Shown in pieces: positions 1 through 6,207 of a stretch of DNA of 12,842 nt (positions are counted from its first letter, which is position 1; each line of letters begins with the position of its first letter). Both the position numbers and the translations under genes were made by a program. Below the pieces are notes generated by a model. The model saw only the letters and a list, made by a program, of their open reading frames with translations. It ran no database searches and was not told where the DNA came from. This DNA comes from JBDKVA01 sp039679375 (lineage in GTDB: Bacteria > Bacillota > Clostridia > Acetivibrionales > DTU013): contig JBDKVA010000098.1 in the NCBI GenBank assembly GCA_039679375.1, forward strand, positions 1 to 12,842, read 5' to 3'.

Positions 1-216
1 CGCACTTCCCGGCATTGCACCTTCAACCTGCACACATACTGTAGGATTGGTATATATCCTGCTCTCTTCAATGAATTCATCGCCGAGCTTTTCGAGCCAG
101 GCGCCGGAGCACAGTTCTGTCTGCACCCTGAAGGTTTCGCCCGGGTGTATGGTCAGTGAAGGCTTGTTTTGCCCGCTGATACTATTATAAATGATGTCTC
201 TTCCCACCTGTTTCAT
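1..216 (-). CDS. Acetamidase/formamidase family protein (N-terminal 72 codons, partial)
   Basis: The gene enters from the left edge, so only residues 1-72 are visible. The visible part begins MKQVGRDIIYN, has a PSLTIHPGETFRVQTELCSG stretch and ends in NPTVCVQVEGAMPGS. This matches the N-terminus of the FmdA/AmdA family (xHPGExxxxxT-x-D/L-C, then NPxTGPxxVEGAEPGD), which hydrolyses formamide or short amides to ammonia and the acid in the cytoplasm. The start at 216 is preferred over an out-of-frame ATG at 223: AGGAG at 226-230 lies 9 bases before 216 but only 2 before 223, and the 223 frame soon hits a stop. The canonical NPxTGP reads NPTVCV here, so the substrate may differ. It lies 79 bases after the folT stop with no clear terminator between, so read-through is possible. 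Confidence 0.72.
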   Translation of the reverse strand, partial: MKQVGRDIIYNSISGQNKPSLTIHPGETFRVQTELCSGAWLEKLGDEFIEESRIYTNPTVCVQVEGAMPGSA

Positions 217-295
217 TTTTCATGACTCCTGTATATCAAAATCGGCAATCCCTTATCCGGTTTATTGTTCAGCATTGTTCATTCCGTCTTGCCGG

Positions 296-1078
296 CTATT
301 TTGTTAATATGTGTTTTTTATAAATTGTTATGAGTATAGAAATAATATATGCTTGAATCACAATCATAAAAATTTCCTCTATCACACGGGGTACCCAAAA
401 CAGAATAAATCCCTTTTTCCCCAGTGCAGGAATGAAAATCCGTAAAATGAATGTGTTTAGAGTCGTTACAATAATGCCGCTTACACCAGTTGTTATCACA
501 ATTTTTAAAAAATCATCCTGACTGTTCGATTTGCTATGTACCTTTTTGATAATGATATCGGCTATGAAAAATATGAATCCTATGCCTGAAATGACCTCAA
601 GACCGACTGAAGTAAAATCCTTATATTTACCCAGCTTATTAATTGCTTTTGCCCAATACGAATCCGGTATATAATTAATAAAAATGTGGTTTGCTATCCC
701 GAACATACCAATAATCACGATAAACGCTAAAAAAAATCGCTTGAATTTAATTAAATCAATCTTGCTGGCAAGCTTCCACAATACACCGGTAATTACCCCG
801 CCTAAAATGGCCGTAACGGTAAGCCACGGAATATATGCGCCTTCCGGCTTTATTAAACAACCCAGTATATCGACAATTCCGGAGGCTGTTCCGCCTAAAA
901 CCGGCCCGAATAAAATTGCAGTGATTTTTGTAAATACTCCCGAGAAACCTACGCGCATGCCCGGAGCCCCGCCAAAATACACCATATAGCTTAAATTCCT
1001 GATAACTAATGCAAGTGCGATTAACAGACTTACCTGAACGATTGATTTGATAGGTAATGACTTTTTCCCAGTATTCAT
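296..1078 (-). CDS. folT: ECF transporter S component, folate family (FolT-like), extended form
   Basis: A 260-residue hydrophobic membrane protein, the substrate-binding subunit of an energy-coupling-factor vitamin importer that would pair with shared EcfA/A'/T subunits encoded elsewhere. The hallmark region at about residues 35-100 has GMRVGFSGVF, then ILFGPVLGGTASGIVDILG, then a P-G-x-Y-x-P segment and TAILGGVITG. This closely follows the FolT pattern (RIGF...LFGPxxGGxxGxxxDxxG...FPG.TxxAxLGG). The THF riboswitch in its leader independently supports folate as substrate. I place the start at ATG 1078, not at the possible upstream start at 1189, because GGGAGG sits 8 bases before it and the upstream extension would overlap the riboswitch. 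It is longer than the usual 170-200 residues: an extra polar loop near residues 135-155 and additional C-terminal helices are present. Confidence 0.85.
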   Translation of the reverse strand: MNTGKKSLPIKSIVQVSLLIALALVIRNLSYMVYFGGAPGMRVGFSGVFTKITAILFGPVLGGTASGIVDILGCLIKPEGAYIPWLTVTAILGGVITGVLWKLASKIDLIKFKRFFLAFIVIIGMFGIANHIFINYIPDSYWAKAINKLGKYKDFTSVGLEVISGIGFIFFIADIIIKKVHSKSNSQDDFLKIVITTGVSGIIVTTLNTFILRIFIPALGKKGFILFWVPRVIEEIFMIVIQAYIISILITIYKKHILTK

Positions 1079-1086
1079 CTTTTTAT

Positions 1087-1149
1087 CCTCCCATTTACAT
1101 AATGTATTACCTTCAACAGAAAGCAACTGCCACATTAAGAAATGGAAAG
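1087..1149 (-). promoter_or_regulatory. Predicted translational expression platform of the folT riboswitch
   Basis: Downstream of the aptamer, CTTTCCATTT (minus strand, 1149-1140) can pair over ten positions, eight Watson-Crick and two G-U, with AAATGGGAGG (1096-1087), which contains the folT ribosome binding site. The same element lies mainly in the loop of a hairpin whose arms are 1152-1161 and 1131-1141, so the two states could compete. No uridine run follows the hairpin, which argues for control of translation rather than transcription termination. This is inference from base complementarity only. Confidence 0.5.
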
Positions 1150-1161
1150 ACTTCTTATGTG

Positions 1162-1272
1162 ATACAGCGGATGCAATATTATACCGCAAACCACATGCTG
1201 CCGGGTGGCTTTTCGTTTAGAGACTCTACTCCCATTCTCTAACACTTAACGCATAATATCTGCTCTGTTTAT
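1162..1272 (-). ncRNA. Tetrahydrofolate (THF) riboswitch aptamer
   Basis: Read on the minus strand, the leader contains the signature strings of the THF riboswitch in order: CAGAGCAG, then TGCGTTAAGTGT (residues around 1252-1241), then a variable hairpin GAATGGGAG, then ACGAAAAGCC, and finally TTGCATCCGCTG at the 3' end. P1 can form between ACAG (1268-1265) and CTGT (1167-1164); P2 between GATATTAT and ATAATATT (near 1260-1253 and 1182-1175). The conserved ligand-pocket strings GAGCAG and GCATCCGCT are both intact. It lies between a consensus promoter and folT, the classical partner of this riboswitch in Firmicutes. In known cases bound reduced folate lowers expression of the folate importer. 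Confidence 0.92.
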
Positions 1273-1290
1273 GGTGTTTATTTTTACTTG

Positions 1291-1319
1291 ATTCTATCAT
1301 TTTCATTTGTATTTGTCTA
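1291..1319 (-). promoter_or_regulatory. Sigma-A promoter of the riboswitch-folT transcript
   Basis: On the minus strand a -35 TAGACA (1319-1314) is separated by 17 bases from a -10 TAGAAT (1296-1291). The start point is expected near 1284, about a dozen bases before the aptamer, so the whole riboswitch would be transcribed. Confidence 0.7.
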
Positions 1320-1341
1320 TGCTGATTACAAAAAAGTTACC

Positions 1342-1548
1342 TCACAGCTGATTAATCATTTGAAGCCTTTTCAGAACATTCGGCTTTTTGAAATTATCAT
1401 CAGCTGACTCAGATACGGAAGTAATTGACATGCAATCTTCATTCCCGCATTTCGGACAGACGATAGCAGAACAATCAATGGCGGAATTGACATTGAGCGT
1501 ATCCGAAAAACCGCAAGCAGCACAGCCTATAGTTACTTTCATTTTCAT
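1342..1548 (-). CDS. Small zinc-ribbon protein of unknown function
   Basis: A 68-residue protein with two paired cysteine motifs: CAAC at residues 9-12 and CPKC at residues 31-34, with an extra Cys at 26 and 39. The first 40 residues have the layout of a single rubredoxin-like zinc ribbon; the remaining 28 residues are polar and then basic (KKPNVLKRLQ) and could contact nucleic acid or a partner. I do not recognise a named family. The start at ATG 1548 is supported by GGAGG seven bases upstream. It is monocistronic, with its own consensus promoter and a LexA-type operator at the start point, so it is likely DNA-damage inducible. Its neighbours (folate importer and sugar locus) give no functional hint. 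Confidence 0.8.
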   Translation of the reverse strand: MKMKVTIGCAACGFSDTLNVNSAIDCSAIVCPKCGNEDCMSITSVSESADDNFKKPNVLKRLQMINQL

Positions 1549-1564
1549 ACCGTTACCTCCGATA

Positions 1565-1578
1565 AGAACATATGTTCT
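1565..1578 (-). promoter_or_regulatory. LexA (SOS) box-like palindrome
   Basis: AGAACATATGTTCT is a perfect 14-base palindrome containing GAAC-N4-GTTC, the Gram-positive LexA/DinR core. It begins seven bases after the -10 hexamer and overlaps the expected start point, a normal repressor position. The flanking bases are A/T rather than the C/G often seen in Bacillus, so a different regulator is possible. Confidence 0.65.
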
Positions 1579-1585
1579 ATGTCTT

Positions 1586-1614
1586 ATTATAGACCCCGGT
1601 AAGCTAAATGTAAA
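1586..1614 (-). promoter_or_regulatory. Sigma-A promoter of the zinc-ribbon gene
   Basis: TTTACA (1614-1609) and TATAAT (1591-1586) are separated by exactly 17 bases on the minus strand. The expected start point is near 1579, giving a leader of about 30 bases before ATG 1548. Confidence 0.82.
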
Positions 1615-1650
1615 GTAAATTATTGAGCAGGTATTCTTCAGCGGTTAAAA

Positions 1651-3660
1651 TCATTTTTCCGGTCCTACATCTGAAACGTCAATCCTCCTGAAGCCTAATG
1701 CAAACGCCGGTGAATCCGGCCCAAGCTCAAAGCTGCAGCTTTCGGCATCAGCGAATTTCGGGTCGGCACAGATGGAATGTGCGTCATATCCCATGCCTTT
1801 CCATTCAGTTATACCAATAGTATTTTCGGAAGACCTGCAGCCGTCCCTGTCCAGACGGCCCCAGCCGCCGGCGGCAGCCATACTGCCCGATACGCTCCAG
1901 AAAAGGTTTAGATCGCTTATGAAGCTGCGTTTTTCAAAATTCTTAACAGAAGGGCATAAAAATATGGGAGGGCCATCGGTGACAAATATGTTGCGTTCAA
2001 GCGTAAACGAGAGATGCTTTTCCATTTTTGTCAGGGCAGCGTTTCCCTCCCTGCCGAAAGCAAAGATATTATTGCGCACGATGTTTTCCCTGCCGTAATG
2101 CTGATGGAAGCACTGGCTGCCGGTTCTGTAGCAGATATTGTCTTCTATGAGAATATGTGAGCTGCCTTCGTCAGTATATATGCCCCAGCCTCCATAGCAA
2201 TATTTTTCAATGTCATGTACGAGATTCCCGCGTATCACGGTACCCGGCTGCACGCCAAGCGTATATATGCCGCCCATATCGCTCAGTAAGCCGTGCCCTA
2301 TATCATGGATATGGTTTTTCTCAATACGGTTGTCTTTTGATACATTTTCATCATAGCCCCATACCCAGCCGCAGGATATTCCGCTGTAATACAGGTCATA
2401 GATGTGATTGTGCGAGATATCGTTTCCGAAGGAGTGAAGGGATAGTATCCCGCAGGCACTGTAAAAGACTCTGCCGGCTGAATAAATCCTGTTTCCGGCA
2501 ATAGCGTTGTTTCCTGTCAGCCCTGACTTCGGCCCCTTTGCATCCGAACCTCCGAGCTTTATTCCTCCCGCGCCCATGTCATAAATCCTGTTTCCCGTAA
2601 TTCTGTTGCCAAAACATCCCTCAGCCATCTCAATGCCGTAAAAACCCGAATGGCTTATTGTACAGTCTTCTATTGTGCAGAAGCGAGCGCCCTTCATGCT
2701 TATGACGCCCGGAACCATATGCGCGCCCTGTACGGACGGTCCATTGTCCTGATTCCAGTCGCCATGTTCAAAAGTCAAACCTTCAAAGCCCAGAAATTCA
2801 ACATACTTTCCCTCGTCAGGACAGCCCAAAAGCTTTACAAGCTGAGCAGCAAACGGAGCATAAATTTCGGTATTTTCAGGCTCTTCACCCGGCAGCGGTA
2901 TGTAGTACAGCTTCCCGTCATTGCGGTCAAGGTACCATTCTCCGGGCTCGCTTAATGCTTCGAAAACATTATCTATGTGATACCTCGGATATTTCCCTTC
3001 AAAATCATCGCTTAAAGCCATGGTGCTCTTCCTTGAAAGCGTTACAAGGCGGGATGCTTCATCATACGACTCGACCGGTAAACGCTGCTCTATCCACTTG
3101 GTAAACGCAACCACTTCAACATCATTAATATTTTTCCATTTATTAAAATCGCCCTGTGATGCAATAAAGGCATTCTGCCCGTCCAGGAACCAATTATCCT
3201 TTCTGAGCGAAGGGATGGCTTCCATTCTGTAAAACCCATTCTTGGGGAATTTAGCCCTCTGACGCCTCTGCCCGTTTGCAAAAAGCTGCCGGAAATACCA
3301 CTTTCCATCTTTCACATCGGGAATATCGGCTATCCAGCACTTGAATGTACCGACTGTTCCGGTCCTCCACCCTGCAATACGCCTGCCTCCGTCAATTACA
3401 GGCTGCTCGCCCGGATAGGCCCTGTATGATACCGGCGCCGAATCCTCAGGCTTGAAGACCAGCGGTTTTTCAGCAAAATACCGTCCGCCGCGCAGCCATG
3501 CATTTACAGGACCGTCAAGCTTTCCTGAGTATTTTGCCTCGCGGATGATATCACGAGCCCTTTCTAAAGTAGCAACAGGCCCGTCCACGCCCGGCTTGTC
3601 CGGTTCGGGTAAAAAGCCCGACCAGCTGTCATTCCCTTTTGTTGACACATAAATATCCAT
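1651..3660 (-). CDS. Right-handed parallel beta-helix protein, putative carbohydrate-active enzyme
   Basis: A 669-residue protein. The N-terminus (MDIYVSTKGNDSWSG) is the usual opening of secreted or cytoplasmic beta-helix CAZyme-like proteins. About residues 85-110 contain YPGEQPVIDGGRRIAGW, typical of the N-terminal cap. The centre (about 300-570) is a series of helix coils marked by GNRIYDMG, GNRIYSAG, HNHIYDLYYSGISCG, KNHIHDIGHG and RGNLVHDIE, followed by GIYTDEGSSHILIEDN and FHQHYGRENIVRNNI. These patterns occur in beta-helix hydrolase/lyase families including, from memory, GH141-type fucosidase/xylanase relatives; this assignment is weak. The start at 3660 has AAGGGG seven bases upstream; an in-frame start at 3729 lacks one. 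No signal peptide or membrane segment is visible, so it would act inside the cell. It follows the DeoR gene after 149 bases. Confidence 0.8.
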   Translation of the reverse strand: MDIYVSTKGNDSWSGFLPEPDKPGVDGPVATLERARDIIREAKYSGKLDGPVNAWLRGGRYFAEKPLVFKPEDSAPVSYRAYPGEQPVIDGGRRIAGWRTGTVGTFKCWIADIPDVKDGKWYFRQLFANGQRRQRAKFPKNGFYRMEAIPSLRKDNWFLDGQNAFIASQGDFNKWKNINDVEVVAFTKWIEQRLPVESYDEASRLVTLSRKSTMALSDDFEGKYPRYHIDNVFEALSEPGEWYLDRNDGKLYYIPLPGEEPENTEIYAPFAAQLVKLLGCPDEGKYVEFLGFEGLTFEHGDWNQDNGPSVQGAHMVPGVISMKGARFCTIEDCTISHSGFYGIEMAEGCFGNRITGNRIYDMGAGGIKLGGSDAKGPKSGLTGNNAIAGNRIYSAGRVFYSACGILSLHSFGNDISHNHIYDLYYSGISCGWVWGYDENVSKDNRIEKNHIHDIGHGLLSDMGGIYTLGVQPGTVIRGNLVHDIEKYCYGGWGIYTDEGSSHILIEDNICYRTGSQCFHQHYGRENIVRNNIFAFGREGNAALTKMEKHLSFTLERNIFVTDGPPIFLCPSVKNFEKRSFISDLNLFWSVSGSMAAAGGWGRLDRDGCRSSENTIGITEWKGMGYDAHSICADPKFADAESCSFELGPDSPAFALGFRRIDVSDVGPEK

Positions 3661-3809
3661 TTGACGACCCCTTCCTTCATCTGTCCCACCCATATAATAA
3701 TCTGTTAGGGCAGTTTCCGAGTAATTCATATATCATCCGGCTGTATCAATGCGGGCTACCGCTCACAAACCTGCAACTTCGCGGCAATAAGTTACCAAAA
3801 TGGGCATTA

Positions 3810-4586
3810 TCAGCACTTTATAACCTCTATCCCCAAAGCTCTGATTTTGTCTAATTGATTCTCGCTTATACAATCGTTTGTCACCCAGCTGCCGGCGCCG
3901 GATATGGCGCCGATGTTGAAAAAGCTTTCATGCCCGAGCTTTGTATAATCGGCAACAATAACAGTCTGCCGTGAACGCTCCATCATAAGCCTGTCGATTA
4001 CCGCTTCCTCGGCATGGTAGGTAGTCAGCCCTACGTCGCTGTTAATACCGTCTATGGAAAGTATGGCTTTATCCGCCTTATAATTCTTTAACTGCAGCAT
4101 AGCATCATTTCCGTATATGAAGGAATACTGCACATTGATCTCACCGCCAAGTAAAATTACGCGGAAAGTAGGATACGCTCCGAGTTCTACCGCAACAGAA
4201 ATTGAATTTGTCACAATATTCAGATTCTTATGACGTTTGAGTTCCACTGCTGTTAAAAATGTAGTAGTACCCGAATTGATCATCAGAGTTTCGCCGTCGC
4301 TGACCATATTGGATGCAGCCACAGCAATCGCTTTCTTATATTGCATATTTTCCTGTTTCCGGCGTTGAAACTCCATATTGTAATAATTTTTTACTGTTTG
4401 TATCGCGCCGCCAGGCATCCTTTCCAGATAACCGCTGCGTTCCAATGCAGCCAGATCGCTGCGTATGGTTACTACCGTCGTACCTAGAATTTCGCTTAAC
4501 TGTGCGACCCGGACCTGCCCGTCCCGGTCCAGCAATTCCAATATTTTTTTCCTTCGTACATCAATTTTTAATCCTTCACCAGCCAT
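3810..4586 (-). CDS. DeoR/GlpR-family transcriptional repressor
   Basis: A 258-residue regulator. Residues 8-62 form the winged helix-turn-helix: RRKKILELLDRDGQVRVAQLS followed by TVVTIRSDLAALERSGYLER and the MPGGA wing. Residues about 70-255 are the DeoR C-terminal sensor, related to ribose-5-phosphate isomerase, with the effector loop INSGTTT, a DGIN-x5-TTYH segment and VIVADYTKLGHESF near the end. These proteins are usually displaced from DNA by a phosphorylated sugar of the pathway they control. ATG 4586 is chosen because AAGGAGAG ends seven bases before it; a GTG at 4592 would sit only one base from the same site. It lies between the isomerase and beta-helix genes and faces away from the large operon, so it is the natural candidate regulator of both units. 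Confidence 0.93.
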   Translation of the reverse strand: MAGEGLKIDVRRKKILELLDRDGQVRVAQLSEILGTTVVTIRSDLAALERSGYLERMPGGAIQTVKNYYNMEFQRRKQENMQYKKAIAVAASNMVSDGETLMINSGTTTFLTAVELKRHKNLNIVTNSISVAVELGAYPTFRVILLGGEINVQYSFIYGNDAMLQLKNYKADKAILSIDGINSDVGLTTYHAEEAVIDRLMMERSRQTVIVADYTKLGHESFFNIGAISGAGSWVTNDCISENQLDKIRALGIEVIKC

Positions 4587-4621
4587 GGCCACTCTCCTTC
4601 ACTGACTGTTGCTGCTTTTCA

Positions 4622-4650
4622 GTTTATCATATTGACAGGCCGGCTTTCAA
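4622..4650 (-). promoter_or_regulatory. Possible internal promoter for the DeoR gene
   Basis: TTGAAA (4650-4645) lies 17 bases before ATAAAC (4627-4622) on the minus strand, in the 82-base gap between the isomerase and regulator genes. The -10 is poor, so this may only supplement transcription from the upstream promoter. Confidence 0.3.
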
Positions 4651-4668
4651 CCGAAAACTGTTCTCCAG

Positions 4669-5262
4669 TTACTTATTAATCCTCTCTCCTACTGCTCCGC
4701 CCGGATGGATCAAAGCAAATTGTTCATTTGTATACCCGGTTTCTTCAATCAAAGCTACCTGTATCGCATCAAATATAGCCGCCAGCGCCACAAAGCTTGA
4801 CGTACCCTGGCTATTGTACTTATCGCTTTCCTTCTCGATTTTCATGGGAATAACAATATCCGATTGCCGTGCAAGAGGAGAATCTGTTTTTTCAGTTATG
4901 GCGATAACTTTCGCTTTCTTTTTTCTGCAGATCTGCAAAATCGGCATAAGCTCAGTTGTTTTCCCTCCGCGGGAAGCAAGCAGGACAACATCGCCCTCCT
5001 GCACAAAGCCCATAGCGCCGTGAACCGCCTCAGCCGGAGAGATAAATCTTGCCGGACGTTCGATACAGCACAGGGAATGTGCAAAGTGCATGCAGGCAAT
5101 ACCGGAGTGTCCGCATCCGCTTGCGGCTATCCTGCTGCATTTGCCAATCAAATCTACGGCTTTGCCGAAAGCTTCAAAATCCATGTTTTTCAAAGTATCC
5201 GAGACAGCTTTTGATTCTATCAGAAAGGATTCCCTGGCTCGATCCAACGCTTCCTTTTTCAT
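4669..5262 (-). CDS. SIS-domain phosphosugar isomerase-like protein
   Basis: A 197-residue protein consisting of one SIS domain. It lines up with arabinose-5-phosphate isomerases (KdsD/GutQ/KpsF) lacking the C-terminal CBS pair: SGCGHSG at about 48-54 (canonical SGxGKSG), SPAEAVHGAMG at about 75-85 (canonical HPAEALHGDLG), then ASRGGKTTEL at about 96-105 (canonical SNSGETEE) and FALIHPGGAVGE at the C-terminus with the conserved His. The family interconverts phosphorylated aldoses and ketoses. The Lys of the glycine loop is His here, and SNSGET is SRGGKT, so the substrate or reaction may differ. ATG 5262 has an AGGAGAGG site just upstream. It is first in the minus-strand unit with the DeoR gene. 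Confidence 0.85.
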   Translation of the reverse strand: MKKEALDRARESFLIESKAVSDTLKNMDFEAFGKAVDLIGKCSRIAASGCGHSGIACMHFAHSLCCIERPARFISPAEAVHGAMGFVQEGDVVLLASRGGKTTELMPILQICRKKKAKVIAITEKTDSPLARQSDIVIPMKIEKESDKYNSQGTSSFVALAAIFDAIQVALIEETGYTNEQFALIHPGGAVGERINK

Positions 5263-5325
5263 TTTAACCTCTCCTGTGTTTTTGATTTTCCTTCTATATT
5301 GAATAAACCAATTTTCTTTACGAAT

Positions 5326-5355
5326 TATCAGTTATCTTTTTATATAGTATCAGTT
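5326..5355 (-). promoter_or_regulatory. Candidate DeoR operator: direct repeat of AACTGATA, 22 bases apart
   Basis: On the minus strand AACTGATA occurs twice (5355-5348 and 5333-5326), start to start 22 bases, about two helical turns. The first copy overlaps the -10 of the SIS-gene promoter and the second lies just after the expected start point. A related string, CTGATTAT, lies on the plus strand at 5413-5420 inside the forward promoter. Direct repeats are common operators for DeoR-family proteins; assignment is inference. Confidence 0.4.
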
Positions 5356-5372
5356 TTTTATTTCGAAAGCAA
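5344..5372 (-). promoter_or_regulatory. Probable promoter of the SIS isomerase-DeoR-beta-helix unit
   Basis: TTGCTT (5372-5367) and TACTAT (5349-5344) are spaced by 17 bases on the minus strand, followed by an AT-rich leader. The hexamers are imperfect but position and spacing fit. Confidence 0.45.
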
Positions 5373-5396
5373 TACGCAAATTTTTAGTAAATGTAA

Positions 5397-5425
5397 TTGA
5401 CTATTTTATTTGCTGATTATATACT
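5397..5425 (+). promoter_or_regulatory. Sigma-A promoter of the plus-strand sugar operon
   Basis: TTGACT (5397-5402) and TATACT (5420-5425) are separated by exactly 17 bases. The start point is expected near 5432, leaving a leader of about 34 bases with GGAGGAG before ATG 5466. The spacer contains CTGATTAT, resembling the repeats near the opposing promoter, so one repressor could close both. Confidence 0.8.
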
Positions 5426-5465
5426 TGTATTATGTATTACGAAAATGCCAAATGGAGGAGAAATC

Positions 5466-6167
5466 ATGTACAGAGGTCTGGAATTCAAACCGCCTTTCTT
5501 TGAAATAGGCCCCAAATCGTATATCTACGGCAAGCATGTTCTAAATCTTGCCAGGGCGGCAGACGCGGCAGCAAGGAAATACAATGTTAACATCATTTTT
5601 ACGACGCCTTTCGCAGATATCCGGATGGTAGCCGAAGAAACAGAGAATATATTCGTCTTTGCTCCTCATATGGACCCGCTGCCGATCGGCCGCGGCCTGG
5701 CCGATATATTGCCCGAATCGGTCAAAGCTGCCGGCGCGGTCGGAGTAATGCTTAATCATTGCGAAAAACCTCTTGGCTTTTCGGTATTGCGTCAGACGAT
5801 TAAAAGGGCAGACGAAACAGGTCTCATGTCTATCGTATGCGCCGACTCCATAACAGAGGCAAAAGCTATCGCACTGCTGGAACCCAATATAATTGTCGCC
5901 GAACCCTCAGACTTGATCGGGACCGGTAAAACCAGCAGTTTGGACTATGTCCGCTCTTCCATGGAAGCAATCAAATCCGTCAATCCCGACATTTTAGTGC
6001 TGCAGGCCGCGGGTATCAGCTCCGGTAAGGATGTTTACAGAGTAATCTATGCCGGCGCGGAGGCTACAGGCTCTTCCAGCGGTATTGTTAAAGCACCCGA
6101 CAGCGCGGCAATGGTGGACGAAATGGTCCATGCGGTGCGGGAAGCCTGGGATGCCAGAAATATATAG
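5466..6167 (+). CDS. Archaeal-type triosephosphate isomerase family protein
   Basis: A 233-residue TIM-barrel protein of the short archaeal-type TIM group. The three catalytic positions can be seen: Lys17 in EIGPKSY (canonical NxKxY), His98 in MLNHCEK (canonical NHSE) and Glu146 in VAEPSDLIGTG (canonical AxEPPELIGTG). The phosphate-gripping end is also present: QAAGISSGKDV near 202-212 and ATGSSSGIVKAPD near 220-232. Such proteins isomerise triose phosphates or, in some operons such as erythritol utilisation, tetrulose phosphates. Inside a catabolic operon it is more likely a pathway enzyme than the housekeeping isomerase. The in-frame start at 5397 is rejected because it falls in the promoter; ATG 5466 has GGAGGAG upstream. 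Confidence 0.85.
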   Translation: MYRGLEFKPPFFEIGPKSYIYGKHVLNLARAADAAARKYNVNIIFTTPFADIRMVAEETENIFVFAPHMDPLPIGRGLADILPESVKAAGAVGVMLNHCEKPLGFSVLRQTIKRADETGLMSIVCADSITEAKAIALLEPNIIVAEPSDLIGTGKTSSLDYVRSSMEAIKSVNPDILVLQAAGISSGKDVYRVIYAGAEATGSSSGIVKAPDSAAMVDEMVHAVREAWDARNI

Positions 6168-6207
6168 CTGAAATTTGCTCATTGAGCATTAATAATAGGA
6201 GGTCAAG

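Noticed and set aside
217..295. CGGCAA...TTGCCG inverted repeat between folT and the amidase gene, followed by ATTTT, considered as a terminator
   Set aside because: The stem is only six bases with a loop of about 40 bases, so it is not a credible intrinsic terminator.
1131..1161. Hairpin downstream of the riboswitch considered as a transcription terminator
   Set aside because: The stem is AT-rich and is not followed by a run of T on the minus strand; it fits better as part of a translational switch.
1079..1189. N-terminal extension of the FolT frame up to position 1189
   Set aside because: It lacks a ribosome binding site, is not membrane-like, and would be translated through the riboswitch end; ATG 1078 has GGGAGG.
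3661..3729. Upstream in-frame start of the beta-helix protein
   Set aside because: No ribosome binding site, and the extension is not a signal peptide; MDIYVST is the normal family opening.
3770..3800. Seven-base hairpin (GTAACTT/AAGTTGC) after the DeoR stop, considered as a terminator
   Set aside because: It contains a G-U pair and is not followed by a T run on the minus strand, so no terminator is called.
4313..5023. A 236-codon plus-strand reading frame across the DeoR and SIS genes
   Set aside because: It is antisense to two well-supported genes, has no ribosome binding site, and its translation is Cys/Ser/Pro-rich without recognisable domains.
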